A stretch of DNA of 64,000 nucleotides from Seiridium cupressi (GCA_036674765.1 JARVKI010000058.1:1-64000), one strand, 5' to 3'. Positions 10,580-23,958 are shown, counted from the stretch's first letter. Notes: generated by a model not told the origin, from the sequence alone. Numbers and translations are program-made.

Positions 10580-13500
10580 CCTGTCAAAATTCTTCAATGG
10601 CGCCTGTGTCGTGACGCTTGAGGGAGTGACACCCGTCACCTTGGTATGTGGTCGGTTGGAGGAGGAGAGGAAAGTCTTCGTCCGTAGGAAAACATGTCAA
10701 GGTTTGGTTGTGATATCCCCGAGGAGATTGGGCATCAAAGTCGCTCTGTTACGACTTTGATAGTAGGTGCTCGAAAATGCTGGACACTTCTAGGTCCAGA
10801 CTGACGTCGTTTGGTTGGGAAGCCTGTGAATCGCTGATTTGGAATTGGTACGAAGGATATGGCAAAAGCCAGAGATGGAAGAAAGAAGAGCGAAATGCGG
10901 TGGTTGGCCTAGGTGAAGCCCTTTAATAATATTTCGCGACCGGTCGGGCTCGCAGGGGAGATCTGGTAACAAGCAAAACAGGGATGGGACCAGGGGGGTT
11001 CTGCCCGAGCGATGACTACTTTTCTGGCCGTGTCTTGGTAATGGAGGGGGGGCGTGCCTCCTGGAATAGTCTCAAAGGAAGCGGGTCCCAAGATTAGTCA
11101 CACACCCATGCGCATCCAGCCACACAGTTTCCCTTTCTGTGCACACTGACCTTCCAATGCAGCCGGCAGGTTCCCGCCCGAGGTCGTGCAGAGAGGCTAT
11201 AGCTGATAGGCAGAGCCAGCCTTTCGTTCGTTGCACCGCGAGTTCAGCTCGCGCAGCTCTTGCATGTGCTGACTCGCAGCAGCAGCACGAGAGGGTCTTG
11301 AAATAGGAGTAATAAAAGGCAGTGAGGCGGAGTGTGCGCTTCAAGGGAGACGTACAAAGATTTGCAACGAGCAAACCACGGCTCCCCGGCCTTGGTCACT
11401 CGACTAGGCTGGTTCACTGGTATAGTGAAATTTCCATGTCCGGCCTGGGATGATGATCGAAATTGCCAATCCTGGAGACTGATATGATATCGTTGAGGCA
11501 GAAAGCTGGGGTCTCCCAGGGCGTCAGGGTCCTAACGTGCTGACTTTGTCGCTAGAAGACTGGGCTAGGTCTAACCGAAATAACGTCGCGCCAAACGGAT
11601 ACGATGCCAGGAGCCAGTCCCACCGTCCGCCGGGAGCTTTAGAGAGGCCGCGTTAGAGAAAATTTTTCCTCCCGTCCATTTGACAAGGGGCCGATGTTGT
11701 TGAATGGGCTCGGGCCTGTCAGTGAATCATCGGCAAGTGGTCCTTGGGTCCTCGGCTCCTCTTTGGATCCCTGGGTTTGGGGCGTAAGCGACTCTTGACA
11801 GTTGACTGGATACGAGATGGAAAGGATGACAATCTGCAGTGCTGTGTGTAAAAGAGGTCCAGGTGGTTTTGATGGTTCGCAGACTGTTTGTTCTCTTGTG
11901 TCAAACAAGGCCGATGCCCTGGTAGGTTTGTCGCAATTGCTCGTGTTGTTGCCGCGGAATGATTGTGATTGGACTCAACTTGCGACCGGCACTAACACCC
12001 AGACAAGCGCAAATACGCTTTCGGAGCAATTCAAGTCAAACGGTTATCTTCCAGGCGGATTTGGGCTCTGGGGGTGATCTAAGGTTTTTGTACAGTGGCC
12101 GCCTTAGAAGAATAAATGACTTGTGAGTACGTATGAGCAATGCAGCGATGAGTAAGATTTGCCTCTTGGAAGGCAGACGAGGGATGACGACGTTGGGATA
12201 AATAGTGAGGGCGGGGAAATGAACGCAAGTCGTGAACTTGGAACTCAGTGATGAGGGGTGGGGCATGGAGGAAGTGGTGCTTTTGTAAGTAAGTGTGAAA
12301 ATAAAAGATAAAATAAAAAGGACGGTGCGAGTCAAACGTCCAACTCCCCCGCCATCTCCGCCAACTTCAGCACGTTGACTACAATACAACACCCATACAT
12401 GGCAGCCATGGCTGATATCCAGTGGCGGCGGGAGGCCACACCATCAGGATCCCAGGTTGGAATAGGCCGAGGGTAAGAACGTGCGTGGTCTGGATCATGT
12501 CGCCTCCTGCTAATTCGGTGTCGCACCTGCGTAACCCCAGCGAGATGGGTGTTAAGGTGAGCGGCTGGACGTTGGTGAAGGCGCCGAAAGAGCAGGGATT
12601 AGTTCACACCCATTGCCGTCGGTCACTGTTCTCCAACTGGTAGAAGGCTGTCAGAAGACACGACGCTGACAGCGTTCCAGCGCTTCCGTGTCAACCGTGC
12701 ACTTTTTATCACACTTCACGCAAGCAGCCCACGAATGGGCGCCTGGCATGAATCAGTGCTGCGAACGAGCCAGGCGGAAATGGTTCGCCAGGGCGCATAG
12801 TTCCTGACCATCATCTGCATCTGCATTGCGGGGTAGATTGTTGCAATACTACTCCTGTATCGCCATGACTCTCGTTCCGTGAACCCCAAGAGGGGGCTGG
12901 GGGTCGGGGCCAGGTTCGGGTCAGCACATAGCGGTCCAGTGACAAGGCTTAAGCACAGATCAGCATACAATATAGCATCATTTGTTTATTGATTTCAACA
13001 TCATCCTTCAGACGTAAGTCGGCCATGGTCGCAGGCAAGCCGCGGTATCTACGGGTCGCTGCTTTGCTCGCTTCCAGTGACCTTGATCCTGTACTACATT
13101 GACGTAATACCCTCTCCAGATACCTATATGATAATGCAGCAGTCCGCCGGAGTAGCAGTCAACGCGGGACCAACGGACTCCATGTGTGCACATGAAATCA
13201 ACGACTGTTTCGGAAGTTGGGGTTTAGAGCCTACTCGACTCGCTGTCTGCACAATCGTGTGCTGGCGCAGAAGGTAGTCCGCTGCTTACGCTTTGGATAG
13301 CGTCTTGAAGTGCATAGCTAAAGACTCATGTTAACGGCATTTCAATTTGCATCGGCAGCTCGGCACTCGGCCAAATTTGATTTTGATGACCTTTTTCGGT
13401 TAGCAGCTACCAGGCCCGGGATCAAAACTCTGCTGTCTATCGCATAATGGAGGTAGTGCTCCCTCAAGTCCAAACGTCGCCCGGGATTATCTGATTAAGG

Positions 13501-16500
13501 TTGCCGGAATGAATAAGGTATTCAGCCTCCTCAGAATATCGAAGTCAACAAATACCTTATCAGCAGCATTTAGCGCGAGGCTCACTGAATCATCCTCCCC
13601 AGAACTTCGGGATATCACTAATGCAGAGATGCGGCTTTGGAGGGGGGCCGGAGAAGGTTCTAGTGCGGTGGGTGGTTCACGCAGCGCCTGTCAGCTTGGG
13701 GATAGGACTCCCGTCTTCCGGGACCTGGGCCAAACGCCGGTCATCGACAGGTCTGCGTGCCAATTTCCCTCAACAGTACTCTAGACGGGTGCTCCATACA
13801 GTACGGTCTGAACTGTCTGCATGCTCGACCCGAGTGCCATTAGTTGCAGTCTGCAGTCGATACGATGGTTTATTCTCCTAGACCGACATTATACCCACTG
13901 CCACGGGTCGACCCAACACGACAGGGGCGCCTATCCCTGTAGCCATGGTTTTTCGCATCGTCACACAACCTTGGAGACTCTGGCTTGCTTCTGTGGGCCT
14001 CGATAGACCCCTGATCCAAGCACAGCGGCAGCGCCTTTCACCTTTGCACACCTTGACGGAACGACTGGCCCCCAATCCCGCTCTCCATCCCTCCCCCTGG
14101 CACGCCGCTCAGGCCTAGTTCCGCCGGCGGTGCCTCCTCTGTCTATCATATTTTTCTTGTCATTTCATTTCATTTCCATGGGAAAATTTTCGCCTGTCCC
14201 CAGTCTCTCTGCACTGGACGCTCTGCTTGCTGAAGGAGGCAGCCGGCAGTCGTCAGCGCATCGTGCCAGTGACTCACACCAGCGGCCAGCCTGGCCATGT
14301 GTGCCTTACTGCCCTCACGCCAAATTGCTCTGCTGCAGTGCTGTCCAACGTGTATGAGTAGAAGACTTGCTGCGAGCTGAGTGGTCCAAAGCAGCCAGAA
14401 ACAAGACCCGGCTGCGTGGCCGTCGCCCATCCGATTGGAAGGCCGGGGATCCTCAATGCGCATGCTATGCCGCAGCCAAAGGATCTCGAAAGAACGGGGC
14501 CGCTAGCTGACATCCCTAACCCATTTCACCACTCATGCCGTACTATTTGCGCTGCCTATTTTCACACCGGCTATCAACATCACCGCCTCACCCCAAAAAT
14601 AGGGGACTGTATCGGACAAGGACGCTGCAGACACAAGCTGATCCCATCTTTCGTCACTCACCGACTCTTCCATTCGACGATGGCTTCCATGACAACGAGA
14701 GGGCGATGCATGGCCGTGCATACCCATTCATGCCTTACATTAGGTGCAAGCCGGAGGCTGAATGTCGCAACACGGCCTGACCTTGACTACCTCGGCGCTG
14801 ACGTACTACTACGCACAAAACATTGATCAAAACTACCCCGAAATTGTTCGAAAAATTCAAACAATCCTCCCTGGCGGATCAGGGACCATCGGTGCCGTAG
14901 CCGAAATTACGTTACAAGAGGAATCGTGCTGACCGCTGCGACGACTTGAGCGCGGCGCATGTTTCAAGAGATCAATCACACCGTCCTCTTGACCACCTAC
15001 TGACTATTGTATGGTCTTTGAACCATGGCGTAACAGGGGGGGAAACCTAATTATTCGGCATCCATAAATACAACGTTAGAGAGAAATTCTCTGGCCGCTC
15101 ACACCACACTCGGTGAACCAATCGATGGTATGACAATCATGGTGGGTGGGTTGATACTTGAGTGTCCGGTCACATTGCAGGGCCGAATTGGCGTCGCCTC
15201 GTTTTCCCTTTGACCCATACCATTCCAGCACTCACCTGGCCCTCCTATCTCATGGCGAAAGGGATTGTGATTTGAGCGTTCTTCTCGAATCGCGATGCCC
15301 AGTTCAGATATCCGAGAACTGATCTCTTACCATCTGGCTGCTCCACAGCGGTAATTGTTGTAGGCTGCCTCATTATTGACTTACTGGCGGTCTCTGCCTT
15401 CTCTGTCATGTGTCCACTGGTTCTGTGAATGGTTTTACTTGCGTGCTTTGCAGTGACTCTAGAGCTGCCAGCAGCGAGATGATGACGCAGGCAGCTGGCT
15501 GAGCACGTTTCATACCCAATTTCTCTGCTACGCTGTCCGCGCGCACTGGATTTTTCGGGCGAAAATCCATCCGCATCTTGCACGACTGTCACGATGCTGC
15601 GGGCGTGTGTAAAAAGCGAGTGGCCTATCCAATTGACCCAAACATGCTCATTGGCGAGACTCGACCCAGTGCTCTGGGTTGACGTGTCAGAATAGGCTAT
15701 AAAATCGTGGCACAGTCCTTGCAAGGCGATAGGTAGTTTTGGCGGTATCGCCACCCTTGGAAGCTAGCAGGTCTTCCGGAACATTACCAGATTGGTTTCT
15801 AGGCACTTCGACAGCACGAGGACTTTCAAGATTATTCATCACCCGTTTCGACCTCGCACGTCTCCTGTTGGGTATGCGTCATTTCCTCTCGTCCACAGTC
15901 AACATGGTCCAATTGCTGGGGATTTGACAGGCGCAGTCACATGTCGGCACTTCGGCGTTACGCGAACCATTTCATCGGTGCAAGCCTGTGCCTTCGGAGT
16001 TGAAGCCATTCACGTTGGCCCTGATCACCAACAATAGGACTAGAGCCCGCCTAACCACCTGCCATCCACGGACTCGGGAGCGAACCATCAATCATATCCA
16101 CGCGAGCTTTGGGCAGTGTTCCTTCGACTCCAATGAGTCATCCTTGCGGCCCTGCAAATAACGATCCACATTTGGCGAAACCCCTGTCTTACTTGCCATA
16201 TTCACAACTACCTACACAATATCGCCACCATAGGTTCACGATATTTTGGGCAAGGCCACCTACCATGACGACGACGACTTCTTGCTATTAGCCACTGTCT
16301 TTGGAATCTTCGCACTAGGCAAGGTCTTGTGTTCACATCCGCGATGTTTACCTGTGTTCGTAGTCGACCCCAGCGCTCAATTGTAGGCAGCAATGTCGCA
16401 TCTCGCCGTGATAAGCCGTCCATGGTGACGCTAGAGTTACACGTCGGCCAATGTGTGCATGTTTATGCCCAGATTCAAACTTTATTGGTAGAACTATGTC

Positions 16501-18362
16501 CACCATAGCCGCCTCGTCTCCATGAGCTGATCTTACTGGCTAGTTCGCGATGAGCCTGCATACCTGCTATCTCCCCAAACTTCATGATATTGGGGGCGAA
16601 ATTCATCTTGACCTGATCCAGCACGAACCTCGTCCCCGTTGTGCGTGTGCTTCGAGTGTCTTGGGATGACTGAGAGGAGGGCGAAAAGTGCCTGCTATGA
16701 ACACCCCCGCTAAGAACTAAAGAATAGGTGACTCATTCTTCCGCGCACTGGGCTGGGAAGTATCGTCAAGTACTTTGGTCCAAGAATTCTCTCCGTGGTC
16801 AGTCCCTAGGCCATAAGTGAGAGTCCTTGCTTCTTGGTTTGTGAAGTAAATCATTGAGACACTGTTGAAGCCGGCGTGGCTAGGCACACAACAGCAAGAG
16901 TAGCTGAAATCATAGCAGTTTCGACCAGCTAGTGAAGTGATTCGAGTCACATAGGATCTCTCTGCTGCAAATAGAAGCTTTAACTTACAGAAAGTCTGAC
17001 ACACTACTCCATGGGCAATGTACTTGCGAAATTTGTACGCGTCTAGTGCAACTGGTAGAGTACCTTTGGGAATTCATCCATGTACACTGATATCTCAATA
17101 GCATGGCTTTGGAAGCACTTGTGATAACATGGATGGTTCTCTGAAACAACATACAATGATTTGTGATAGTGGCTTCTTACGGGTGCTCTGAAGTCTTCGC
17201 TCTATTAAGAGGCAGTAGGCAGAAATAGTAATAATAACGCCACTGGATTTTGCTTGATCGATCCTTGCGTTCGAGACCTGGCATCTCATCGTCTCAGGAG
17301 TATCCCGCAGTTCCCAGTGTTTTGCTAAACATTGTCTTTCCAGAACTTGGCACACGATACATAGCTTCTCTGTTTACTTCTGTCTACTAAAATATATATC
17401 TCTCTTGAGCCATTGTATCTACGATTCGTTACTCTCTTAACGCTATCTAGACACCAGGAGTGTTTGACGACCTGACATTTCAACAATACAGTCTTTTCTG
17501 TACCTGGGCCTCTCGAGTTTCATTATGACTTACTCTGGGATATGATTGGTTTCATCTCGGCTGCTCTCAGCTCCGTAGTATACAAATCTTTTCAATCTTT
17601 CGTTTTTTTCCCCCTAGCTGTCGTGAGTTCAAACTGAGGGCTCTACAGCTGCTTGCCATAGCGTTTGACACGGATCCTTCAGAAATTATTGTTGGGATAC
17701 TAGTACATTTAACAGGACTTTACTGTTCGTCCATTGTGGGCGTGTATCTCGAGGTCAAATGGCCAGAAGGTGGTAGATCCCAACAGCAAATTCGATACCA
17801 GACCATGTTTTCCTTGCGTAAGGGAATATTCAATCGTCGATCGTGCGGCAGCTGCATCAAGACATTTCGAGCTAATCATCCTTTGCGTTCTTTTTGTCAC
17901 AATTTTATGGTGCCTGGGAGCTGCGAGAAGGTTGATGGTTGCGGTGCGTAACGTGTTCTACGGAACATCGTTCAAGTCATTGTGGAATTATAACCAGATC
18001 TGGGCCATCGTTTTATATCACTTTATGATCTGACTTCTAAGTATATGTTCGGTTCGGAGATGAGACCTTTTTATTCACACAAGAACAAAAATTAGTAGTG
18101 AAGAAGCGGAGATATTCGTGTAAGTCATCAATGAAATGTCTAATGATGTTTATCCCAGATCGACGGAGTCTTACCCCACACATTATGAGAAAATTACCTT
18201 CGTCGTGCATTGTTTGACTCAGTAGTAGAGCCCTTCATCCTTAGCCTAACGGCACCGTCATCTTACGAGATTCAACTCAACTCATAGGCACTGGGGAATC
18301 ACAGCCCTACTGAGAACCCCTAGGTACTTACACTCGCTTCAGCTTAATCATTGTGCTCAATG
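10580..18362. other. Gene-poor region (7.8 kb)
   Basis: I found no supportable gene on either strand. Open frames up to 169 codons (15245-15754, minus) show no motif or splicing continuity and overlap other equally open frames. The left part (about 10.6-12.4 kb) may include promoter and 5' UTR of the gene at 9285. No tRNA, rRNA, transposase motif or CRISPR-like array was seen. The right end lies downstream of the transporter pseudogene. Confidence 0.5.
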
Positions 18363-19740
18363 TCATCCAAGAGAAAACATGTCTCCTCTTTGTTTCCGTA
18401 AGCCTTGAAATACGCGGTCCAGATTCGGACCGTCAGATGATGCTTCTATCTCCAACTCGGCGATCTTCCACGCCCGCAGCCACAAACTAATGCTCCCCGC
18501 CATGAACATGCAACCAACATATATCTGTGCCAAAAGGAAGATTCTCGCAGTTGTCTTCCGGCTATCAACAATATGCATGGCGACTGGCTCAGCAAAAGTT
18601 GTAGGGACCACTATGCCGAGGCAGATGAATCCGAATACGCGTGTCATCCTGCTTAGACTCACTACCTCCACGAGCATCGGCGTGACGGTTGCCCAGAATG
18701 TACTGCAGATACTGCCTGCGAGCAGAGCAAAACCTCGTGCTGTGATCCAGAGAGCAAAGCAATAGATGCCACATAGAGCTGTCATTAAAAGTGCCATATT
18801 GATGCGACCGAGCCTGTCGCTGAAGTATCCCAACAGGGGTCTCCCAAGTCCTAAGCCTAGATTCAGAAGCGCATTAGCGACCAAGCCCTGGGTTGACGAT
18901 AAGCTGACAGAAGAAGCATAGCTGGGCAGTGGATACAAGAGGGTGATGTAGCCTAGTTCTGTGGCAGTGACCCAGAACACGATAAGTAAGACCTCGATTC
19001 CTGTGAAATCCCGAGTTCAAAAGCTAACCTCCTGCTTCGACCGATGTTCTCTAGGATGATTGATATCCTCAAGTAGCAGAGCAGACACAAAGTTCGCCAC
19101 CACTGTGCATGACGCTGAATACGGTATGCCCACGACATTCCCAGGTTCTCAATGGCGGAGTTCGTCGCAAGACTGTACATCATGCCGCCGATACCTGCAC
19201 TGGCGGTTGATATCCTAACCGCCAGGCTCCTCTTTGTTAAAAACCAGGGCCTGCAGGGCAGCCGATGCGGTTATGTGGAGGAAACCCATGCCCTTACCAA
19301 AGCATAGTCCTTGGCTAAGAAACAAGTGCCATATCTTAGTAGCATACGGTGAAGTGAACAGGGCTATGAATTCCAAGGCAGTGCCTATGAGTAGATTCGA
19401 TCGTAGGCCATAGTTGCGGTAGTACTTGGTGACTAACGGGGATATCATCAGTGCCTGGAAGATAGACAGGCCGCCAATCAGAGAGCACTCGAGGTGAGTA
19501 GACCCTGGAAATGTGTTATTGGAGGAATATTGGGCAAGTATAACGGCCCACGACTATCCAGTGATCAGAGAAATGTCGAATTTGCGCCCGGTAATCGGAA
19601 GGGATACTCACGCTGTTGACTCCCCAGGCATGTGCATTGGTTAGGAAGACGCTCAGAGCACATATCCATCAATACCCGCCATTTGAAGCAGCATATACCA
19701 CAGAATCAACTCCGGGCGACGAACCGGTTTGCTCGGCCGT
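18363..19740 (-). pseudogene. Decayed MFS monocarboxylate-transporter-like gene
   Basis: On the minus strand a family-typical start region (NGGY..W, then NAHAWGVNS) is interrupted by TGA at 19671-19669, where such proteins normally read PPDGGYGW. An intron of about 80 nt follows that Ser (GTGAGT to a TAG acceptor). The next exon reads SSNNTFPG, IGGLSIFQALMISPLVTKYY and later KGMGFL. The frame breaks near 19231 (between FNK and RRSLAV), again near 19118 (after SWAYRI), and at least once more near 19005-19040. It then runs clean from about 18980 to the stop at 18363, encoding the last membrane spans (TATELGYITLLYPLPSYA, LGRPLLGYFSDRLGR). Intact relatives are 12-helix plasma-membrane transporters for monocarboxylates or similar small acids. 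One stop and at least three frameshifts make function very unlikely. Because neighbouring genes are intact, sequencing error is a weaker explanation. The 5' limit is approximate. Confidence 0.8.
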
Positions 19741-20726
19741 GTTGGTATAAAACCCTGCGAGCTCGAGAGACCCTTCGCTGTGATTTGATCCCGTCTCCGC
19801 TGCGGGCGGTGCCAATTATTGCCATTGTCATTGGAATGGCCTGGGCGATTGCAGTTGGGTATGCAAGGGAATCGGGACGTTTGGGTACACGACTGAGAAT
19901 ACAGAGGTTTTTGAAAAAGGACGTCTTCGTGATGGTCATCCTGACTCTGCTGACAAGGATATACTTGGCTCACCGAATGAAATGACTAGTGGGGATTAGG
20001 GCGTCACTTAACACTCTGACAGACCCGGTGTCGGAGGGCCTACTATAGTCCTTCGCACGATCCGGGGATGACATGACTAAATCCGAGCGCTGTGGCTTTT
20101 CCACCCCCTAATCAAACCAGTTCATTGTGTCAACGACACCAGATGATCATAAGTACGACGCTTAGAAGCCCCTTCTCGATGCGATCGTGGGGGCTTTAGA
20201 AAGTATCTCTTTGTAATAAGAGTCCACATGAAAACGGCGAGTCGTATGAAATTTCAGCCATGTGCTATAAGGAGGGAATTGCGGGACACAATTTATCTTC
20301 ACTACACAATGGTACCAGAGTAGGCGTGCCATTGTAGTCACGAAGAAAGTAATGGCCAATCACCCAGCGCCCTCTTACGAGTTTCAAAGTCACGGGTGGT
20401 GTTGTGTTGAAAGTGCGCAAGGACTTCTATGTCACTGATGGAGGGATACGATGATGATGACCTTCGAACTTGGTTTCCGCTCATTGTTCGAGCTTCTGGA
20501 AGGATACACTTGACCTCTCAAGGGCGTTTGCATATTAGAGTTCGAACGATATGACTTCTTCATCAGGCGAACCAACAATAGAAGACGCTAAAATCCAGTA
20601 AAGGAGACTGTATTGTAAGGACTGAACGCGTACCGGGGTATACTGAACCAACGCCAAATCACACTTTTAACCTGCTATGATGACATGAATAGCCATCTAT
20701 GGTTTTGCACCGTAAGAAGGGAAGAT
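19741..20726. other. Intergenic region
   Basis: About 1 kb between the transporter pseudogene and the 3' end of the rhodopsin-like gene. The only frames present are short and overlapping. The left edge may contain the remaining 5' part of the pseudogene. Confidence 0.5.
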
Positions 20727-22020
20727 CTATCTCGCCATGCTCTTTTCCAAATCCTTAATCATTCCTGCAGCATCCTTTCGACCCAGTTCGGTCAATTCGT
20801 ACTGAGATTCTGAATGTTCGGGAACATCATGTAGCTGACGGGAGTCCGTACTCGAGTCATCCAGTCTTGCCCATTCCCGATCTTCACGCGTTCGGGAGCC
20901 TCGGCCGGAGTATTGGGGCGGCCTCTGGGTCTGCGAATATACGCTATTTTTCCTTTTACTGCCGCCAATCGTCATCAAATTCGATGGTCCTGTTGTCGTT
21001 GCTCGGGCTGTGCTTCCGAGCCAACCTCGAAACAGTCGTCGCAACATAGGCAGGGAGCCAGCGATTAAACCAATTCCGCCTTCAAAGATGGACCAGAGGA
21101 CGATGTTGCCGACTTTGTCTAGAAGAGACCCACGCGTTAGCGGGTACAGAGGCGGCGCAACCAAAGTAGGCACTTACAGAGAAAGTTGTCCGAATCCTGG
21201 TAATATCGTAGATATGGTATCCTCACAAACGTTGATAGAGATGCAAGAGAGCCCAAGCCTAGTACGATTCCAACTGACAACTTCACGTTCCTCTTCATCT
21301 GGGCTTTCCACAGAATGAATGCGGGAATGACGGCACACGCCCAATCTGTAACGATCGCTCCAGCCGATATCACGTAGTTCAGGGCAATGATGGTGCTTCG
21401 AGGCGCGCATGTACCTGTCCCTGCCTCCCATTGTGCGGTGATAGGGCGACAGGAAGTGAGCATGCCAATAAAGCCAACGAGTCCTACTGCCGTGGACAGC
21501 CCTATTGTAATGTAGAGCGCCCATCGATGCGCTCTCTTAATGGCAACTCGCAGCAGTGTGATGCAGATGCTGTTCTTAATAAAGACAAGCGACACGATAT
21601 AGAAAAGCTGCCAAATCATGACGTACTTGGATTGGGTCAGCATGACAAGGATCTTGTATCGCAATGGTTTAGACCAACCTTCAGGCCGATAAGTCTCATC
21701 TCCGAGTCGACTTCGTTGTTAGGCGACCCAAGGCCTTCGAATGTGTCATAAGAAGCCAGTCCAGCGGCCACAAGAAACAGCAGCAAGCCCGCAGCCATCA
21801 ACCCATCGTCCCAACCCAACATGCTCCCACGAGTGCGGATCCATATTCTCAGAGACACCACGGCAAGTGATGCGATGGCAAAGAAGATCGAAAAGGCCAA
21901 GATGACGGCGGCCAAGCCCTCGGGTACGATATAGGGGGATGTTGGTTCGTTGCCAGTATCTGGGATCCCCGGGTCCCGTAAAGGACCATCCCCCCCAGAT
22001 GGTGATGTTCCACCATCCAT
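20727..22020 (-). CDS. Fungal rhodopsin-like seven-helix membrane protein
   Basis: Three exons on the minus strand: 22020-21679, 21625-21178 and 21118-20727, giving about 393 residues. Introns are 53 nt (GTTGGT donor, GCTGAC branch, AAG acceptor) and 59 nt (GTAAGT donor, CTAG acceptor). Seven hydrophobic segments are visible. Typical family signatures are WDDGLM after helix 1, LKYVMIWQLFYIVSLVFIK in helix 3, LTSCRP after helix 4, and WSIFEGGIGLIAGSLPMLR in helix 7. This matches the large ascomycete 'rhodopsin domain' membrane family often found next to PTH11-like receptors. The ligand and role are unknown for most members. The C-terminal ~110 residues are cytosolic, charged and Ser-rich. The short N terminus before helix 1 is Gly/Pro-rich and has no CFEM cysteines. 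Confidence 0.85.
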
Positions 22021-23141
22021 CGTGCGGTCAGTCTTCCTTTACACGAAGGGCTTAAGCTTTGAGTACAAATGAGGATGCAATGCAACATGGACCAGATAGA
22101 CTTTTTCGGTTCTACAGTTCTCGAAGGAGGAAGTCCTAGCTCGGCGCGGTTGGTTTAGCTAAAAGATTCGGTAACGCTTCCAAACGAGCGTCTATCCGGG
22201 CCATCACGTCCTTGGAAGACGTTGCCTGGATGCTGTGTCACCTGCCCTGATGTCTGCACAGAAACATTCTCAGCTTCCGCCCAGAAGTTCTAGCTGGCTC
22301 GGAAGGGATGCCGAGCTCTTTAAGTCAACGGCCGTCTCAACTACACAAGCCTCGAAAGGCCGCGACCCCTACAGATCTGATGTTTATTAGGCGGTCCCAG
22401 GTATATCGGCATGGTGCTTACGTTCCACCAATCCAGCCGGCGGCGATTGAAATCGAGGCTCAGCTGTGCAGCAGCAATGCATCGTATCGGACGGAATATG
22501 CCATCACTATACTCCATTTGGCGACAAGTCCTATGCATAACCATCTTTCTGGGATTCTGGTGCTGCATTATATCCGCAATTCTGACGACGCCGACCACGC
22601 GTCGCCAAGGGTCCCACGCAGCGAGGTCCCTCCAACTGCGGAAGAGAGCCTGGGAGTCGGCCGCGATGCCGCGAGATTTTTATTGCAAGGGGGATGGATT
22701 GGAAACAAGCCCGCCCAGGAAAAAGCGGGACAAGATTGGAGGAAATAACTCTAATAATAGTCTTGACCGATCGTTAGGCCGGGCACCGAACTAGGTCTGA
22801 TGGCCTCTTTCTCCGCATCGTCGGAAAGATCTGCCCAGCCTGGGATGAAGGACAAGAGGCGGGATATCCGGTCTGTTTCGTACGCGACCCTGTAACGTCA
22901 GCTGGTGGCTTTCGTCCGCCAAGATTTTCTTTCGATGATGGCATGGCCGGTTCTCGACCACTGCACTTCGGCCTTTCTTTCCTGATCTCGTGTGGGCACC
23001 CGATGTGATGTGATGCGATGCGATGCGATGTGAGCCCTCTTGTCCGGATAGTTCCGTTGTTATGGTGCAGCTGGATTGCTCCACGACCAGCTACAAGCTT
23101 TGTTGTCTTTGGCTCACCGGCGTGCCTGGGGGCGGCCGGTC
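22021..23141. other. Intergenic region upstream of the rhodopsin-like gene
   Basis: About 1.1 kb that should include the promoter of the minus-strand gene ending at 22020. The short frames on both strands lack motifs. A small pentamer repeat lies at 23001-23032. Confidence 0.5.
23001..23032. repeat. Pentanucleotide repeat (TGATG/CGATG)
   Basis: About six tandem pentamers that alternate TGATG and CGATG, differing only at the first base. This is a short microsatellite close to the possible remnant gene on the minus strand. Confidence 0.85.
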
Positions 23142-23958
23142 TCAGAAACTGGACGTACAACGCCTGGAACAGATTGTCGTGGGTTGTGGTCGTGGTTCGC
23201 TCAGCTGCGAAGATGGCTGCGTTATACCAAGCACGCCATTGGGAATATCATGGTATACCGCGTTTGCCGACCAGCACGAGTTAGGCTTGTCAAGATGCGC
23301 AAAGACTTCCTCCCAGCCAGGCGGAAAGCGGCTCCGCATTTCGAGATGATCTGGGAGACGCAGGGGCTCGGCCAGTATCCGACGACCCGCAGCACAGACC
23401 AACACTGCATGGTTCCCGTCAGCACGATCGTAGAATCCAAAGTGGCCAATGGCACCATGTCTCTCATTAGGAATCCTCGAGGGTCCGGTCTTGCTATTGA
23501 CAATCGCAGATTGCAAAGAAAGCTTGGCTGCCATCAGTTTTGGCTTTTTTCTATCAGCAACGCCTTAATCCTGGATCGACACGTGAAAGTGCATATTGGA
23601 ACCTGCTCTGGCCCTCTGAAATTGAATCGAACCATCTCCAAAGTGCTTGCCGAGTGGTTCGCCCCGGCGTTCTTGGCAGCGTCGATGAGTAGAGTTCGTG
23701 AGATTCTCTCTGCTCGGATGTCAAAGGTAGCAGGCTGTTCCTCGTTCCTCCCTCGACTAGTGTTGCAAGTCGATGGAAAACTTGTTTGGAAGGCCCGAGT
23801 AATCTGTAGTTCCCGATGGTCTGTTCATCAAAGAAACAATTAAAATAGGTACATAATAACGAGAGGTATTTTCTTCTGTAGAAGCGACGAGGAATCGGTA
23901 AAGTTGAGTGAGGGATAATCTTTTCCCGGATTATGATGGTATTATGCAAGCTGAGCAC
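23142..23958 (-). pseudogene. Possible gene remnant, unrecognised
   Basis: On the minus strand two frames look protein-like but do not join. One runs through about 23730-23555 and contains FDIRAERISRTLLIDAAKN followed by ALLIEKSQN and a stop. The other is 23534-23142 (130 codons) with LPDHLEMRSRFPPGWEEVF. The first has helical, charged composition, and the second has a Pro-Gly-Trp-Glu motif. No ATG-to-stop model with acceptable introns could be built. The plus strand is also open over 255 codons here, but without an ATG at its head and with arginine-rich antisense-like composition. A decayed gene is possible, but chance open frames are not excluded. Confidence 0.25.

Noticed and set aside
15245..15754. 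169-codon minus-strand open frame
   Set aside because: Composition looks random, with no domain and no acceptable introns that extend it.
17041..17085. tRNA-like A box (TAGTGCAACTGGTAGAG)
   Set aside because: No matching B box, acceptor stem or anticodon arm follows, so it is not a tRNA gene.
23076..23843. 255-codon plus-strand open frame
   Set aside because: Begins with TTG, not ATG. Arg-rich antisense-like composition opposite more protein-like minus-strand frames.
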